A stretch of DNA of 64,000 nucleotides, taken from positions 1 through 64,000 of the forward strand of contig OX595986.1 in assembly GCA_951394045.1 (NCBI GenBank), written 5' to 3'. The notes under the pieces were generated by a model that had not been told where the DNA came from, did no database searches, and saw only the letters and a program-made list of their open reading frames with translations. The number at the start of each line of letters is the position of its first letter. Position 1 is the first letter of the stretch. This document shows, one piece after another, positions 11,827 to 23,253 of this stretch. This DNA comes from Nitzschia sp. DOCU1. Lineage: Eukaryota > Bacillariophyta > Bacillariophyceae > Bacillariales > Bacillariaceae. The position numbers and the translations under genes are program-made.

Positions 11827-12722
11827 AACCAAATATAGCGACCGTCCGTTGGGTCAATCGGAAACACATCTTTATGAACTTTGCTCCAAGTCACACGGGT
11901 TGAAATGCCAGAGCGTCCGCTTGCTGGTGGAGGTAGTTAGCTTTTTCAAGAGCCTTTCAAGCAGTTTCCAGTTGCTCAGATGGGTCGATGGTAGCGTCTC
12001 CTCCATTTCGTTCTTGTCATCGTCGTGTCTCTGTTCCAACGATTCCCCAGCTGGATTCTCGTCGGGCGCTGACGTCGGGTTAACATCAACAAGCTGAGAA
12101 TCTTTGTACGTGCTAGCAGGCCATCAATACCTCCCATATTCGGCCAGTTCGCAATAAAATCAAAATCGAGATTGCCACGCATCACATGGCAAGAATAAAA
12201 GCCACTCCCTTGGATTTGGCAGCAGACGCAAGGTGCGCACCTTCCGGGACGACGCAACATGACTTTAGCCAGCCCATCGTCGTTCGAAAAATCTTTGAAT
12301 CGAAACATTATATGGTCAAGTACTTCAGCGGAGGCAGGATTCTTGACTCTCACGCGGGCGTCGTCCAAGATATATCGTATTTGCTGGGCAGCGGCTTTCT
12401 TGGCCGAGTCGTCGGCAATAGTAGCTTCTGTGTCGGAGGCTGCATTTGGGTCGGCAGGACGGGAAGATTGCTTGATTTTTCCACGTGGCGAGTTTCATTG
12501 AGCTCTAAACAGAGGGAAGGGAAAGCCATCATTGATTATAGTTCGACATGATCTGCTTTCTCGGGTCGTCCTCAATCGTATCGACTACCCATGGGAGCCA
12601 GTAGTGGGAGCTCGCCAATATCCCCCGGAATGCTATATCTTCGTCGGTTGTCAGGATACCACGAGTATTGACCGGTTTGTCGACTTCTTGCGCACTGTCC
12701 GACGAAAGTAAATCTTCGAACG

Positions 12723-13003
12723 TAGGCAAGGACCCTTCCCGAGTGTGATGACAACCGGATGGTCCCATTCTGAGCATTCTCCAAGCAAAATCTCCGGTCG
12801 ATATAATCCGGATCCATTCCGCTGAGACAAAGGGCGACGGATATTCTGGTAGAAATGACTCGTGCCAAATGGTGCAATAAGACATCATTGGGATAGGCAA
12901 GGACCGGTTCCCGAGTGTGATGACAATCGGATGGTCCCATTCTGAGAATTCTCCAAGCTAAATTTCCGGTCGATATAATCCGAATCCATTCCACTGAGAC
13001 AAA
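12723..13003. repeat. duplicated segment of about 107 bp, spaced about 171 bp
   Basis: Copies at about 12723-12830 and 12894-13003 share 'cccgagtgtgatgacaa', 'ggatggtcccattctgag' and 'ctccggtcgatataatccg'-like stretches. A short third piece (ggcgatggatattctgg) lies at about 13070. A 45-bp part between the copies (about 12849-12893) recurs at about 16415-16462. Confidence 0.75.
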
Positions 13004-13789
13004 GACGTTTCAGAATATCGAAGCACTTTAGCAAGGAGCGCACAGAGTCGACTGAAATGCCCAACACGGAGGGCGATGGATATTCTGGAAGGTGGCTTCC
13101 GGAAGGATCAAATCCTCGTCGACAGGGCCTTGAACTCCGTTTGGCCAGCTTGGTCGTAGGAAAGACAAAGACTCCGGCATCCAGCAAATAGTATGTACGT
13201 CATTAGCCCATTCGTATTGAAAGCGCAGCCGAATGACCAAAACTGGGGACGGTGTATCGGGCACATTCTCCTTGTCTTTGTAGGACTTGCAAGGAAACGT
13301 TATCCGAACGGAAACAACGATGGCACGCATTCATTTGCCTTCGATTTCCACAGGCGCGGGCATTGTAATGATGGTGCTCCTCCCGGTGGTCTCTTCGTTT
13401 CCTTGGGGTTTGTCTGCGGATGCGCCCTCGCCAGGGGTGACTCCACTTTGAAACACTGGAAGTGCGCTCTGCTCTGCCGATAACAAGGAAGAATTGTACA
13501 AAAAATTTGGGGTGGAGCGATCGTGAGTAGAAAACAGAATCGCCGCTCTGAGGAACCCAAATCAGGGCATCGGCTCTGACCACTTCATGCTGATTTTCGC
13601 CCCAACTCGAGGCTGGTTTTTGTTTCTCAAGTCACGATCGATCTAGGGGACCGTGGTATGGCGTGTTCATGCGAAACTCGGGTACCAGCAAACTCTTTTT
13701 ATTCATCTTCCACGCTGCGTACGGGCTAGCCGCGCCCTGTTCCAAACCAAGCCTCTTGTTTCTTCGTACTAGATCCGCAATGACTCCCG

Positions 13790-13975
13790 ATGCACTCTGA
13801 GATTTCCACATACGACCACAAGCTGAGAGTCCGGGCCGTTGTACAAGACGCACTTATCCATGATTCCTTGAACATCGGTCAAAACAGCGTCGACTGTTGT
13901 GTAGTAGCAAGTATCATATTTCTTTTTGTGATCGAGACGCCGCAAGATCCGATCAAAATGCATACCGATCGGGAC
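13790..13975 (-). other. bromodomain remnant
   Basis: The translation reads MHFDRILRRLD, then YYTTVDAVLTDVQGIMDKCV, then LYNGPDSQLV. The D-x-x-x-I-x-x-[KR]-L, then A-x-x-x-D-[VF]-x-x-[IM]-x-x-[NK]-C-x-x-Y-N order is that of helices A-C of a bromodomain, including the conserved Y-N acetyl-lysine anchor. The frame breaks soon after. Confidence 0.65.
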
Positions 13976-14227
13976 GGCGCAATAGTAGCTCGGGGGCTCA
14001 TCGAGACGCCGCAGGATCCGATCAAAATGCATTCCGATCGAGACGGCGCAATAGTAGCTTGGGGCTTCATCCGGAAAGAATTCTCAATCTGATAGACGAT
14101 CGGGACGGCGCAATAGTAGCTCGAGGGCTCATCGAGACGCCGCAGGATCCGATCAAAATGCATTCCGATCGAGACGGCGCAATAGTAGCTTGGGGCTTCA
14201 TCCGGAAAGAATTCTCAATCTGATAGA
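13931..14227. repeat. nested tandem repeats at the bromodomain start
   Basis: A unit of about 69 bp beginning atcgagacgccgca, with 'gatcaaaatgcat' and 'gacggcgcaatagtagct', occurs at 13931, 14000 and, after a 30-bp extension ('catccggaaagaattctcaa'), again at 14098-14227. On the minus strand it re-encodes MHFDRILRRLDEP and YYCAVPI, so the first helix of the bromodomain is copied several times. Confidence 0.8.
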
Positions 14228-15620
14228 CACTCCTTGTCGGAGCCGCTGTCCCACAAGCGAAGAGACTTTTCATAGAAGTAGGACCTTTTGTCGGGCTTGA
14301 GCGTCCTACCCGATGTGTAAGAGTCTTTTCGATGGAACGATTCTCCTCGATTGCCTACCCCATTGTAACGAGGCAATGCACTGCGAATGAGATACAACAA
14401 GGTACAGCTACCTTCCACCTCTTTTGACGACACTTGTTCGGTTTCGTCCCGTATTCGTTCTGTGGAATACCATGTTAAAAAGTCGACAACTAGCGATGCA
14501 TCCTCTGCTGGCAAGGAGAATGACGACGACTTGACGGCGGCATGGTTCCCAGCAGGAGTCGAGCTGGCAGCAGTGGAATGCCATGGAATGGTCAACGCCT
14601 CTTCCATAGCTGCGGCCTCGCCAGTAGAAAGCCGCTCCAAAAGACCTGAACGTAGGGGAGCTTGTCATCCAGTCGAAAGGGGCCAAAAGATTCTCCAATC
14701 GAGGCGAATTCTCCAACCTTGCCCTTGCTTGAGTCCGAACCACAAGCTATCGATTCCACCGCAGACAAGTCATGGTATTTGGATTAGGCTCAAGAAAAGG
14801 GTACAAGGAACGGAGTCTTTGGCCGGGAATGTCACAACTGAAAACTTTGGCGGCAGCGAGATGTCGTCTTCTTGTTTGACTCCTGTGGTCACGTCCCATA
14901 TGGGCGGCATTGCCGGAGTCAAAGGCCGCAGCATGATGCAAAGCTGCATGACAGGCTTTGCATTTTGTCTGCTCTTGCCAGTTTTAGGCTGGTTACAAGG
15001 AATAACCCAAGTTCCATCCTTATGGACCCTTTTGTGTTCCAGGTTGGGGTCGTACGGCAATTCAGCGTGAGTTCTTTCGACGCGACAACGAATAGGATAA
15101 CGACCAAGATCATTATCGATGCCTTGAATCCATTCTTCGGTCCACCAGGAAGACGTTTCTGGGGCGGTGCTCGAAGCGCATTGGTTCCCGCTCGTGCATT
15201 GTCTGCTGGGTTCGTACTGGAAGATTCGTTGTCTGCAGACGGCGATTCGTCCACTGGGAATGAGGCATGAACCTTGTCCTCATTTCTATTGTCTAGAGTA
15301 TCGTCCATTGCCTCTTCTTGAGTTGGCGCGACTCCATCCTTTTGGCGACGTTCGCCAGTCGATGTACGATCTTCTGCCGCTTCTTTGCCAAAAGATATAT
15401 TCTTGTTTGTTTGTGGACCTCCACTTTGCCTGCAAGACGAGGTACATGGCTTATATATATGATAAAGAATTAAGGGGGCGAACAGAATAATGTCTTTTGT
15501 TGCAACCTTCACTCTATCATAACGGCAATGAGCGCGCACGTCGGGTTCGTTACAAATCTATCGACCTCGGAAGAACTCCCTGAAGTTCGTGCAACTAAAG
15601 TCGACCTCGTATTCTAAAAT

Positions 15621-16035
15621 CAGACAATGTCTTCTTTTAAAGTTAAAAACAGACACAGTCTGTTTATAAATCTAAAAACAGACACTGTCTGATTTTAACT
15701 CTAAAAGAAGACAATGTCTGTTTTTAACTTTAAAAGAAGACATTGTCTGCAATTAAATCTAACAGCCGATACTTTCTTCGTTTTCTTTTTAATTCCTTAT
15801 GCCCTTCACCGCTATGTGCGAAGGGGGTATTGATCAGACATATTCGAATGAAAGAAGAAGGCATGTTGTCAATCAATCCGTCTCATTTAAATCAAGACAA
15901 CGTCTACTTATAAAGTTAAAAGAAGATAATGTCTGGTTTTAACTCTAAAAACAGACACTGTCTGATTTTAACTCTAAAAGAAGACAATGTCTGTTTTTAA
16001 CTTTAAAAGAAGACAGTGTCTACTTTTAAAATATT
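15621..16035. repeat. 29-bp minisatellite with a palindromic core, two clusters of five
   Basis: Units start at 15621, 15650, 15679, 15708 and 15737, and again at 15894, 15923, 15952, 15981 and 16010, exactly 29 bp apart within each cluster. Each unit has an 11-bp palindrome AGACANTGTCT (N is mostly A, C or T; some units are mutated) followed by an AT-rich 17-bp linker containing ttttaa and ctaaaa. About 130 bp of unrelated sequence separates the clusters. There is no coding frame. Confidence 0.9.
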
Positions 16036-16390
16036 GCCTCACCACCGGAGAAACCGTGGGAGCTCGCAGAATGCTATGACTGCAAGAAAACTGCTTTATC
16101 CAATCAAAATGCTTCACGTTTAACCGTCGCACACATTAGGTCTTGTCGAAGCCGAATTTTCAACCTGTTCGCCACAAATTTATTTAATTAACAGGAAAAC
16201 GACAGAATACCCCGTCTTGCTGCTCTTCCTACCGGTTGCTTGCGTTTCCCCCAAAATGGGAGCAACGCATATCGGATCGGATCCTCGTTGACTTGACTTG
16301 CGTGGCTTCGACCGAACGACTTCGGTTACATCGTTAATCGCTGCCGGAAGCAAGGCCACTTCACTCGAATGATTGACCCTGAATCATCGC
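16036..16390. other. no gene recognised
   Basis: Short non-coding stretch between the minisatellite and the cyclase relic. Confidence 0.5.
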
Positions 16391-16394
16391 GAGG

Positions 16395-16560
16395 GACCGC
16401 GGCTTCGCCTACCGGCAGAAATGACTCGTGCCAAATGGTGCAATAAGACATCAACGGGATAGGGAAAACCCGTTACAGCCATGTCACAATCTCCAATCGT
16501 CTCGACTTTGAAAAACTGCATGGCGGAAAGGATTGGGTTAAGTATATCTGCAAAACGATC
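16395..16560 (-). pseudogene. relic of a class III nucleotide cyclase domain
   Basis: The minus strand encodes FFKVETIGDCDMAVTGFPYP. This corresponds to the K-V-E-T-I-G-D-[CA]-Y segment with the second metal-binding Asp of class III cyclases; compare VFKVETIGDCYVAASGLP in the cyclase-PDE gene at 54.1 kb. The usual Tyr after Cys is Asp here. After FPYP the frame continues as VDVLLHHLARVIS, which is not cyclase sequence but is shared with about 12.85 kb. This is a small fragment only. Confidence 0.6.
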
Positions 16561-17110
16561 GAATCGCAGTGAAACTACGAGGGAAACACGCACTTCCTTT
16601 CAAACACGAAAGTGAACTGAGACCATCGTTCGTCCCCACGAGGTACAACCCGCAATATCGACGAACAAGCCTGTGAGGAGAGTACAGAGAAGAGCATTAA
16701 ACTGCAATGGCAAAGGCTCGTTTGTCGAATGAAATTACGTAAGCATGTTGCCCCGTTGGATCCGCGCGCAAATAAGATCGGATACATGCACGTGATAAAA
16801 TAAGACTGTCTGTCTGTATGCTAATGGACAGACTGGGTACCTATGAAGCTTTCTATTCTAACATTCCTTTCCATTCGACACCTTCGACAACGACCATGGC
16901 GTTCGGAAAGTGAATGCCTTCGTTTATCATATCATACTGTACACTACCATTGCTAATATTGCCGTACTACTGAAAGTTAGCTGCTACCTAGCTATTCTAC
17001 ATTATGAGTTATGGTTTCGGCTTTGTTGGGACGAAGGATGGAGCGGGGCTCTAAGCATAGACGGAACATTCTTTCATATAAACTTTATTTTGTTAAGATC
17101 GTAATTGTGT
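16561..17110. other. no gene recognised
   Basis: AT-rich; short open frames only. Confidence 0.5.
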
Positions 17111-17730
17111 CTAGATTTGATAGTACTGTGTATGACGCAATAGTCTTTCATTGGTCTCATGGGCATTCCCGGAATATTGATGATGTGCTATCGTCTTTGA
17201 GGACAGATCATTTTGGATGGCCACCATTTCCTGTCTCAAGAGGCGGTGGCAATACTCGATCTCCATGATGAGTTTGGACATGCGGGCCATGCGGTCCACC
17301 CGGCGACTCAAACTCTCGGACCAATTTTCTTCGGAAGCGTCCTGGCAGGGCGACACTGCTCCTTGGCGCTCGTCATTGCCCTTCTTCTCGTCAGAATGTT
17401 ATCCAGGCGACGCTTTTTGAGAGGAACACTGGTGGTGCCGGTTCTGTAACGCTTTGCCACCAACGCCGATTCTTTGGCAATGATTGACTTTGTCATTTCC
17501 ATGGTCAAGACACCGATCTTGTCCCATGCATCAACCATCTTTTCCGACTTGATCTCTCTAACCTTGATTACCGAGGGGGTTACAACAGAATTGCCTTGCA
17601 CAGTGACTTCATCTTTGCTCCCTGGTGATCTTTCGTAAAGTGGAACGATCTGAGGTTGCTGGCGGGTCGATGCGATACAGCTACCAACGGTTGCTGTGGG
17701 AGAGAAGTTGGAATCGGCATGAGTAACCAT
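17111..17730 (-). CDS. hypothetical protein, possibly frameshifted
   Basis: A frame of 140 codons from 17730 (ATG) encodes a basic/helical segment with KSEKMVDAWDKIGVLTMEMT and YRTGTTSVPLKKRRLDNIL. Near 17356 an overlapping frame continues with a helical stretch (SESLSRRVDRMARMSKLIM, then EIEYCHRLLRQEM) to 17111. Joining them needs a one-base shift or a small intron. Both halves look like real protein, but I do not recognise a family; the KKRR could be a nuclear signal. Confidence 0.35.
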
Positions 17731-17865
17731 TGCGTCTTGAATAACTCGTTGCTTGCACTACAAGGGGTATCGGAATGAATATTGTGCAAACAGGTGATGA
17801 TTGTCCGATGAACACATCTTGGGGATGACAATTCGGAAACGTATTCGAGTATGCACTGGGCACAC

Positions 17866-17923
17866 CGTCAGGCGACCGTCAGGCGACCGTCAGGCGACCG
17901 TCAGGCGACCGTCAGGCGACCCT
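17866..17923. repeat. 11-bp tandem repeat, five units
   Basis: The unit ggcgaccgtca is repeated five times without change, ending in ggcgaccctgg. Confidence 0.9.
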
Positions 17924-18997
17924 GGTACAAAAACACGGCCGCCAAACCGCTGCCACCCACTTTACTGCTACCGGATAAAAAGAGTCTATCATACATTATC
18001 CTTTCGAAAGACTTTGACCTCTCCCGGTAGTTCGAGTCTATGCTATATCAATTCGGTAACGAAGGAACTCATGGAGGAAACTCCTCAAGCCGTGTTGGAA
18101 CAGATTCTCGGCAAGCACTAGGAATACGCAGATTCGCAAGTGCTGGAATTTGCACTCAAAAAGAGGCGATACACGTTTGTTTGCCCCATGGAGATTGAAA
18201 CTGTTAGGGTTAACCCTTTTTATTATATTATGGTGACTGGTCCACGCATTGTATGGTGACGCTTCGAGAATTCGAAGGCCGCTATTCCGAGATCCAAAGC
18301 AAAAGCGTCCATCGCCTGGCGCTCTCACCTCAAATCCCCCGCAATTTGCTCATTGAAAACTCGGGTATTATACAGCTTTCCCATTACTAGTACATGAGCA
18401 CGAGCATGTCGCCAAACATTTGGGTTTGCGCTATCCAATGGATTGTCCGTTGATCGGAAAAGATGAGTCGCCTTGGCCACTGCCGATGCCTGCCACGTAA
18501 ACTATCCAAGGCGACAAGATTGTGTCCAGCCGATTGTGCCGAACTAAACGGGATTATTCAAGCTCATCATGGTCGTCAATGAATGAATGAATGACGTTTG
18601 CTAAAACGAGGGTAGAGGCTTTACAGTGTGACAAGTGTCGAAGCTTGCGTGTGCGAGCGATTCAGAGTCGACCTAAAAGAAATGGTGGTAGGGCCGACAG
18701 AAGATATGGTCATTGGCAGTGAATGCCGACACCCCGCTGATGATGATAATCTCATTCTTCTCATTGCTCGTCCATGAACATCATTTCCTTTATCAACATT
18801 GACCCTAACAATAATGGCAATGATGATCTTTGCCACAGTGCTAGTTTCATTCTTGGGAATACAACCGTCGATGCTGGCGAAGCTTTTGGCGGCTAAGGCT
18901 GGTCGTGAAATAGGAGGAAAACGATGGTAATGTATATTATTTCTTTCTGTATGTATCTTATTGGATGATCTGAGATTGGCTTCATACACTATTGCTA
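17924..18997. other. no intact gene; possible small coding relic
   Basis: A plus-strand frame at about 18045-18205 reads ELMEETPQAVLEQILGKH, a stop, then EYADSQVLEFALKKRRYTFV. Both sides look protein-like, so it may be a relic of an unidentified gene. The rest (18210-18997) is the 3' flank of cyclase copy A and shows nothing. Confidence 0.3.
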
Positions 18998-21900
18998 TTA
19001 CACAATCACGACGGGCGAATTATTTCCCGACTGATCGGAAGGAGCATCCACATCTCGAACGGAGCCATCCATCTGAATCTGGGCCTGATGGGCTCTAGAG
19101 CTGTCAGAGCAATGTACTTTGATGAAATGATCTTCATCGTGCTTTTCTTCTCCTCCGCCACCAAAGGAAGAATCGCATGATGGATGAGTAGCATGAGTAT
19201 GCTGTGAACGACGGGAAAGGTCAGCGTCTTTTTCGCGGTGCGGTTTGTCATGGTCTTCAGGTGCATCCAACTCGGAAACTTTACTGTCCAATGTCCATTC
19301 CGGGATGGAGAGACTTGGCGAAGACGGCTTGAGTAAGTCCTCATCTCCAACCCAATACGTCCTGAGCTTGCCTTTGCCTTTGATTTTGATCATGCCACGC
19401 AACGTCAGTGGGATCTCAGGAGCTTGGGTCTTTAGGAGTTCCGCAGTAGTGAATGAACAGTGGATCTTGCCTGGCATTGAATTAGATTCCATTCTCGACG
19501 CCGTGTTGACTGTCTCACCAAAAAGGCCGTATCGGGGATTCAGAGACCCGATCACGTTGGACACAACAGGTCCAGAGTGGATTCCAACACGGATGTGCAC
19601 GTAGCCTTGTGAAGGGTCCTCTTCGTCAATCAAGATTTGAGACGAAGCTCGAATGATATCTTGAGCGTATTCGGCAGCATGTTTTGTGTGTGTTTCGAAT
19701 TGGCTACCATCCAAGTTGGTAACACCCATGTAGGCATCGCCGATTGTTTCAACCTTGAAGACGCCGTGCTTCTTGGCGAGAGAATCGAATGCCAAGTAGA
19801 GGCGGTCAAGCATGTCAGAGACCTTCATTGGTGAGGACTGATCTGAGATTGTGGTAAAGCCGACAATATCCGAGAAGACAATGGTGACAATCTCGTGAGA
19901 CTCGGCCTCCACTTTCTTGCCAGCGTTCAATGCATCGGCAATGTGCTTGGGGAAGACATCATAGAGCGAGGTAGGCCTGCTTTTCATGTTGTCGCGAATT
20001 ATACTGTCTTTGGCAGACTCGAGGGGCTCGGTGTCTTTGGAACTCATCTCCACCAAGACATAGTCCATATCCTTTGCGGATGGACGGAAGAAAGCGTTGG
20101 CGCTCCAACACTTCTTCATCAGATCGACCATCTTGGGAGGCATAGTAGATGGGATCGGTGGACGTTTGTTCAGTCTAGGATGGCAAACCTTGGGTAAGAT
20201 CTTTCGTGGGTCCTCGCCTTCAAATGGACTAGCTCGGGCGTAAATCTCGTAAAGGATCATGGCCACGGAGTAAATATCACAGGCAGTAGTATACTCAGTG
20301 CGACGGCGCAAGTATTCTGGTGCCATGTAGAACGGAGTACCTTGAAGGACGTTTCGGCTTTTGCTCGACTTGAAATGCGAAAAGCCGAAATCAGCAACTT
20401 TGGCACGGAACCGAGAGTCGACCAAGATATTTTTTGCTTTCAGATCGCCATGGAGAATCGGAGGCTTGGAAGCGTGGAGGAACTGAATACCTTGTACTAT
20501 ATCACGGACCACTTGAAGTATGATCTCCCCGCCAGGAGTCATTGTTTCATTGTGCAACAGGTCAAACAATGAGCCATACTCCATGTATTCCATGACCAAC
20601 ATCGGATCAACAGATGGGGCGATGACAGCGCCCATGACAGTGGTGATACAGGGATGGCGAAGTCGAGAGAGCAGGCGCATCTCGTTGACAAACTCGTTGA
20701 CACGCTTGGAGTGATCGTCGAACTGAAGCCACTCTGGAAGAAACTTCATCAGCCGGCTTCGTTTTGAGACTGAGCCGTCGAATGCCCCACCGCTTCCATG
20801 GTCGGAGGAAGTTGCAGATTCGAGGATCTTGAGGATGTCATTGTCGGAGTGATTCATCATCATCAACTTCTCCCAGTCTTTGTTGGAGCCACTGTAGCTT
20901 TCTCGAAGCTGCATGCTTCCACTCTTCGAGTGAGTGACCTGGGACTCGATGTCGCCAGAGTCGTCGCCGAATTTGACGTTCTTGTCTGCACTCTTGTCCC
21001 GCTTGCTCTTCTTGGGTTCCTTTTTCGCCGATTCTGAAGTCAACTCGCCAGAGTGGAGCTCACCGCTGTTGTTGATACTGTTTTGACCTGTCAAGGATGA
21101 GCTTGCACCGGACACTTTAGTAGGAGGCAATACGCGTTTGACTGCAACCTTGGTGCCACGGTATTGGCCAAGAATAACAACGCCAAATCCTCCCTGCCCA
21201 ATGACTTCAGGAGGTTCACTGAAGTGGAGTTCTTCCACATTGATGTGCCACACCGAGTCGTTCTGCTTCTTCTTGTAGCCCAAGTAGACGTAGACGATCA
21301 CTCCAACAGAGACAATGACTGCCGAGAAGATGATCAAGAAGAAAAACGCCGAATCGACGCACGTGCCACTCATCTCATATGTGTTTCCAGCGCTGCATAG
21401 ACAAGGAAGCCGAAGGGTGAGTCCAAGATTCCGCGGAAGGGATTCTGAGGAGTGTGGGGCGGCTTACCATACACAATTTCCTTGCTCATCGGGCACACGA
21501 TTGCTGTCCTCACCGTAAATGGCCTCGCAGTTCTTGTCCACCACAATGACACGGATCGGTGATTGAGAGATGGGTTTACCATCCACGAGAATATCGAGGA
21601 CTTGCACCTGCGTTTCGGTATCAGTCAACGAAAACTCGTATGCATACGTGTCAGGAATGTGCTTGACAGGTAATGCATTTTTGCGGTCGCCCGCATGGGC
21701 AACAACCTCGACCTCGGCTTCATCTCGCAGCTCATTGTCATAGACGCGCAGAGTGATTGTGTCGCCTTGCTCAATGGTGCCGCAAATACTCATTTTTTCA
21801 CACCCTGGAAGTGCTTCACCAAAATATTCGACCAAATGCGGGTCTTCTTGCCCTTCGGGCTGCTCATAGACGTCGACTTCGAACGCCTTAACGCATGGCC

Positions 21901-23253
21901 TGCAGAAGCAGTCATAGCTATCCTTGTCGTTGCAGTTGAGGTCAACGTGCTCGCATCCATCGAGGAACTCCCCCGTATCACGCTTGAAGTACCCATCTGG
22001 ACATGTGATTCCTTCATACAGATTGGTCGGGCGGGTACAGTACCAATTGTTTTTCTCATCTTGAACCAAGAATCCGGCCTGCTCTTGCATGGAGCGGAGC
22101 TCGAAATAGGAACGGGCGGTTCGGAAACCCGAAATGTGGCTGCTTTCGCCGGCTTCGGATGCGAGGAATCCAAGATCTTCGCTTGCATCACACGGTGCGT
22201 TCGGGACCATATCTGCAGGCGCAATCGACTCGCAGTTATACGTTCCGTTTCCTGTAAGGCAATCGTTGAGCAGGTCACCAATCTGCCTATGCTTGCCGAA
22301 GTCAAGCAATGCCTCTTGGACAGCGAGTTGAACGTCGCTGGGAACACTTGGAAGGGCTGCAAGAGGCCACTCGGGGTATATTTCGGTGGAATGGAGAAAC
22401 GGGAATAGCTCACCATCATCCATTACGTAAATCTTGGGCTCGAGAATCTTGAAGAGGTCGGGATCGATGGGATTTCCGAACTCATCCTTCGTCAACTCAA
22501 TTTGATCGGTACGAATGAAGCCAACGTCGAAGCGGCCACTGAGAACGCCTTGGACAACATCGATTTGATCCTTCGTGAAAACCATCTGTTTCGGATCATT
22601 GACATAGGACATACCTGCTCTATCCATTTCATAAATTTGCATTTGCCCCCCCATCAAGTCGATGATGGCTCCAGCTCCGATAATCTTGTCTTTGAGGTCA
22701 GCGATGGTGTTAATGTCATCTCTGTCTTGACGGACGGCGATGACTCCACCATACACGTCGAGGTCAAATGTCTGGCCCCGTACGCTGAGGCGCTTTATCA
22801 CAGTAGCGAGTGCTGTTGCGCCCACCTGAGTTCCTATGCAGGAATACACTCCTGGATTAGCGTAGAGGAAGTCCATCTCTTCGTTCTCAATGGCATTGAA
22901 AATTCCGTCAAAGTAATTAGGCACAACGTTGAATTCTATCGGCGGGTTGAATTTCTTGCCGGCGGTGCCCGTGAGAAATTCAGCGAACACTTTGTTGGTT
23001 TCATCGTATGCCTTTCGTCAGCCAAATCGTGAGTTTGTGCATAAATTCACAAACATTAAGATGTAAATACGCATGGTAGACCTACCTCATCCAAACCTCG
23101 GGTTGCATGGACACCGATGGTGTAGGAAGCCTTGTGGATGAATGGATCCTGATCGATCTTGTTGTAATTGCAGTTTCGTGCCATCGATCGCCTTACGACC
23201 TGCATCAACGTTGCGAGCAGCAACGCGGCTCCATTTCGACTTGAAAAGTTCAT
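18998..23253 (-). CDS. receptor nucleotide cyclase, copy A: PhnD-like ectodomain, kinase, class III cyclase
   Basis: Exons on the minus strand are 23253-23086, 23011-21468 and 21392-18998 (168+1544+2395 nt), giving 1,368 residues. Introns of 74 and 75 nt have GTAGGT..AAAG and GTAAGC..GCAG ends. The start is fixed by an upstream in-frame TAG. A short hydrophobic segment (GAALLLATLMQVV) is the likely signal peptide, though weaker than in copies B and C. Residues about 34-290 resemble the PhnD family of phosphonate/phosphate-binding proteins (SYTIGVHATRG, DFLYANPGVYSCIG, GGVIAVRQDRDD, FDVGFIRTDQIEL). Then come a Cys-rich stretch, a filamin/Ig-like domain ending DGKPISQSPIRVIV, and a membrane span at 586-608. 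The kinase has a Gly loop at 636, Lys656, a 150-residue Ser/Lys-rich insert, Glu808 in helix C, HGDLKAKN (Asp887) and DFG (Asp905). The cyclase has metal Asp1079 and Asp1123 and the catalytic Asn/Arg in NTASRMES. It reads as a plasma-membrane receptor making cGMP or cAMP; ligand unknown. Oddity: FGE replaces FGD at about residue 1196-1197. Confidence 0.9.

Larger units (their letters stand above)
9301..15540 (-). pseudogene. decayed PHD-finger/bromodomain chromatin-protein locus
   Basis: Minus-strand fragments in different frames look like pieces of one large nuclear protein. From the 5' side: an acidic/basic N-terminal segment (15540-15180); a block EEWIQGIDNDLGRYPIRCRV, then LPYDPNLEHKRVHKDG (about 15170-14990); a block SYFYEKSLRLWDSGSDKE (about 14260); a bromodomain core (about 13975-13790); WVPQSGDSVFYSRSLH (about 13550), like the segment next to bromodomains in BRWD/PHIP-type proteins; a PHD finger (about 11826-11709); and an acidic/basic C-terminal region (11130-10335). 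Such proteins read acetylated or methylated histones. Frameshifts, stops and at least three local tandem duplications interrupt it. Some breaks may be introns I cannot resolve, but the in-frame stop inside the duplicated segment at about 11298 argues for decay. The 9301-10330 part has only weak frames. Confidence 0.5.

Noticed and set aside
15621..16035. CRISPR-like array
   Set aside because: The 29-bp periodic units are contiguous, with no unique spacers, and the genome is eukaryotic.
21695..23032. Long plus-strand frames opposite cyclase copy A, and similar minus-strand frames opposite B and C
   Set aside because: They mirror conserved coding sequence, lack any family signal, and the same antisense frames appear opposite each paralogue.
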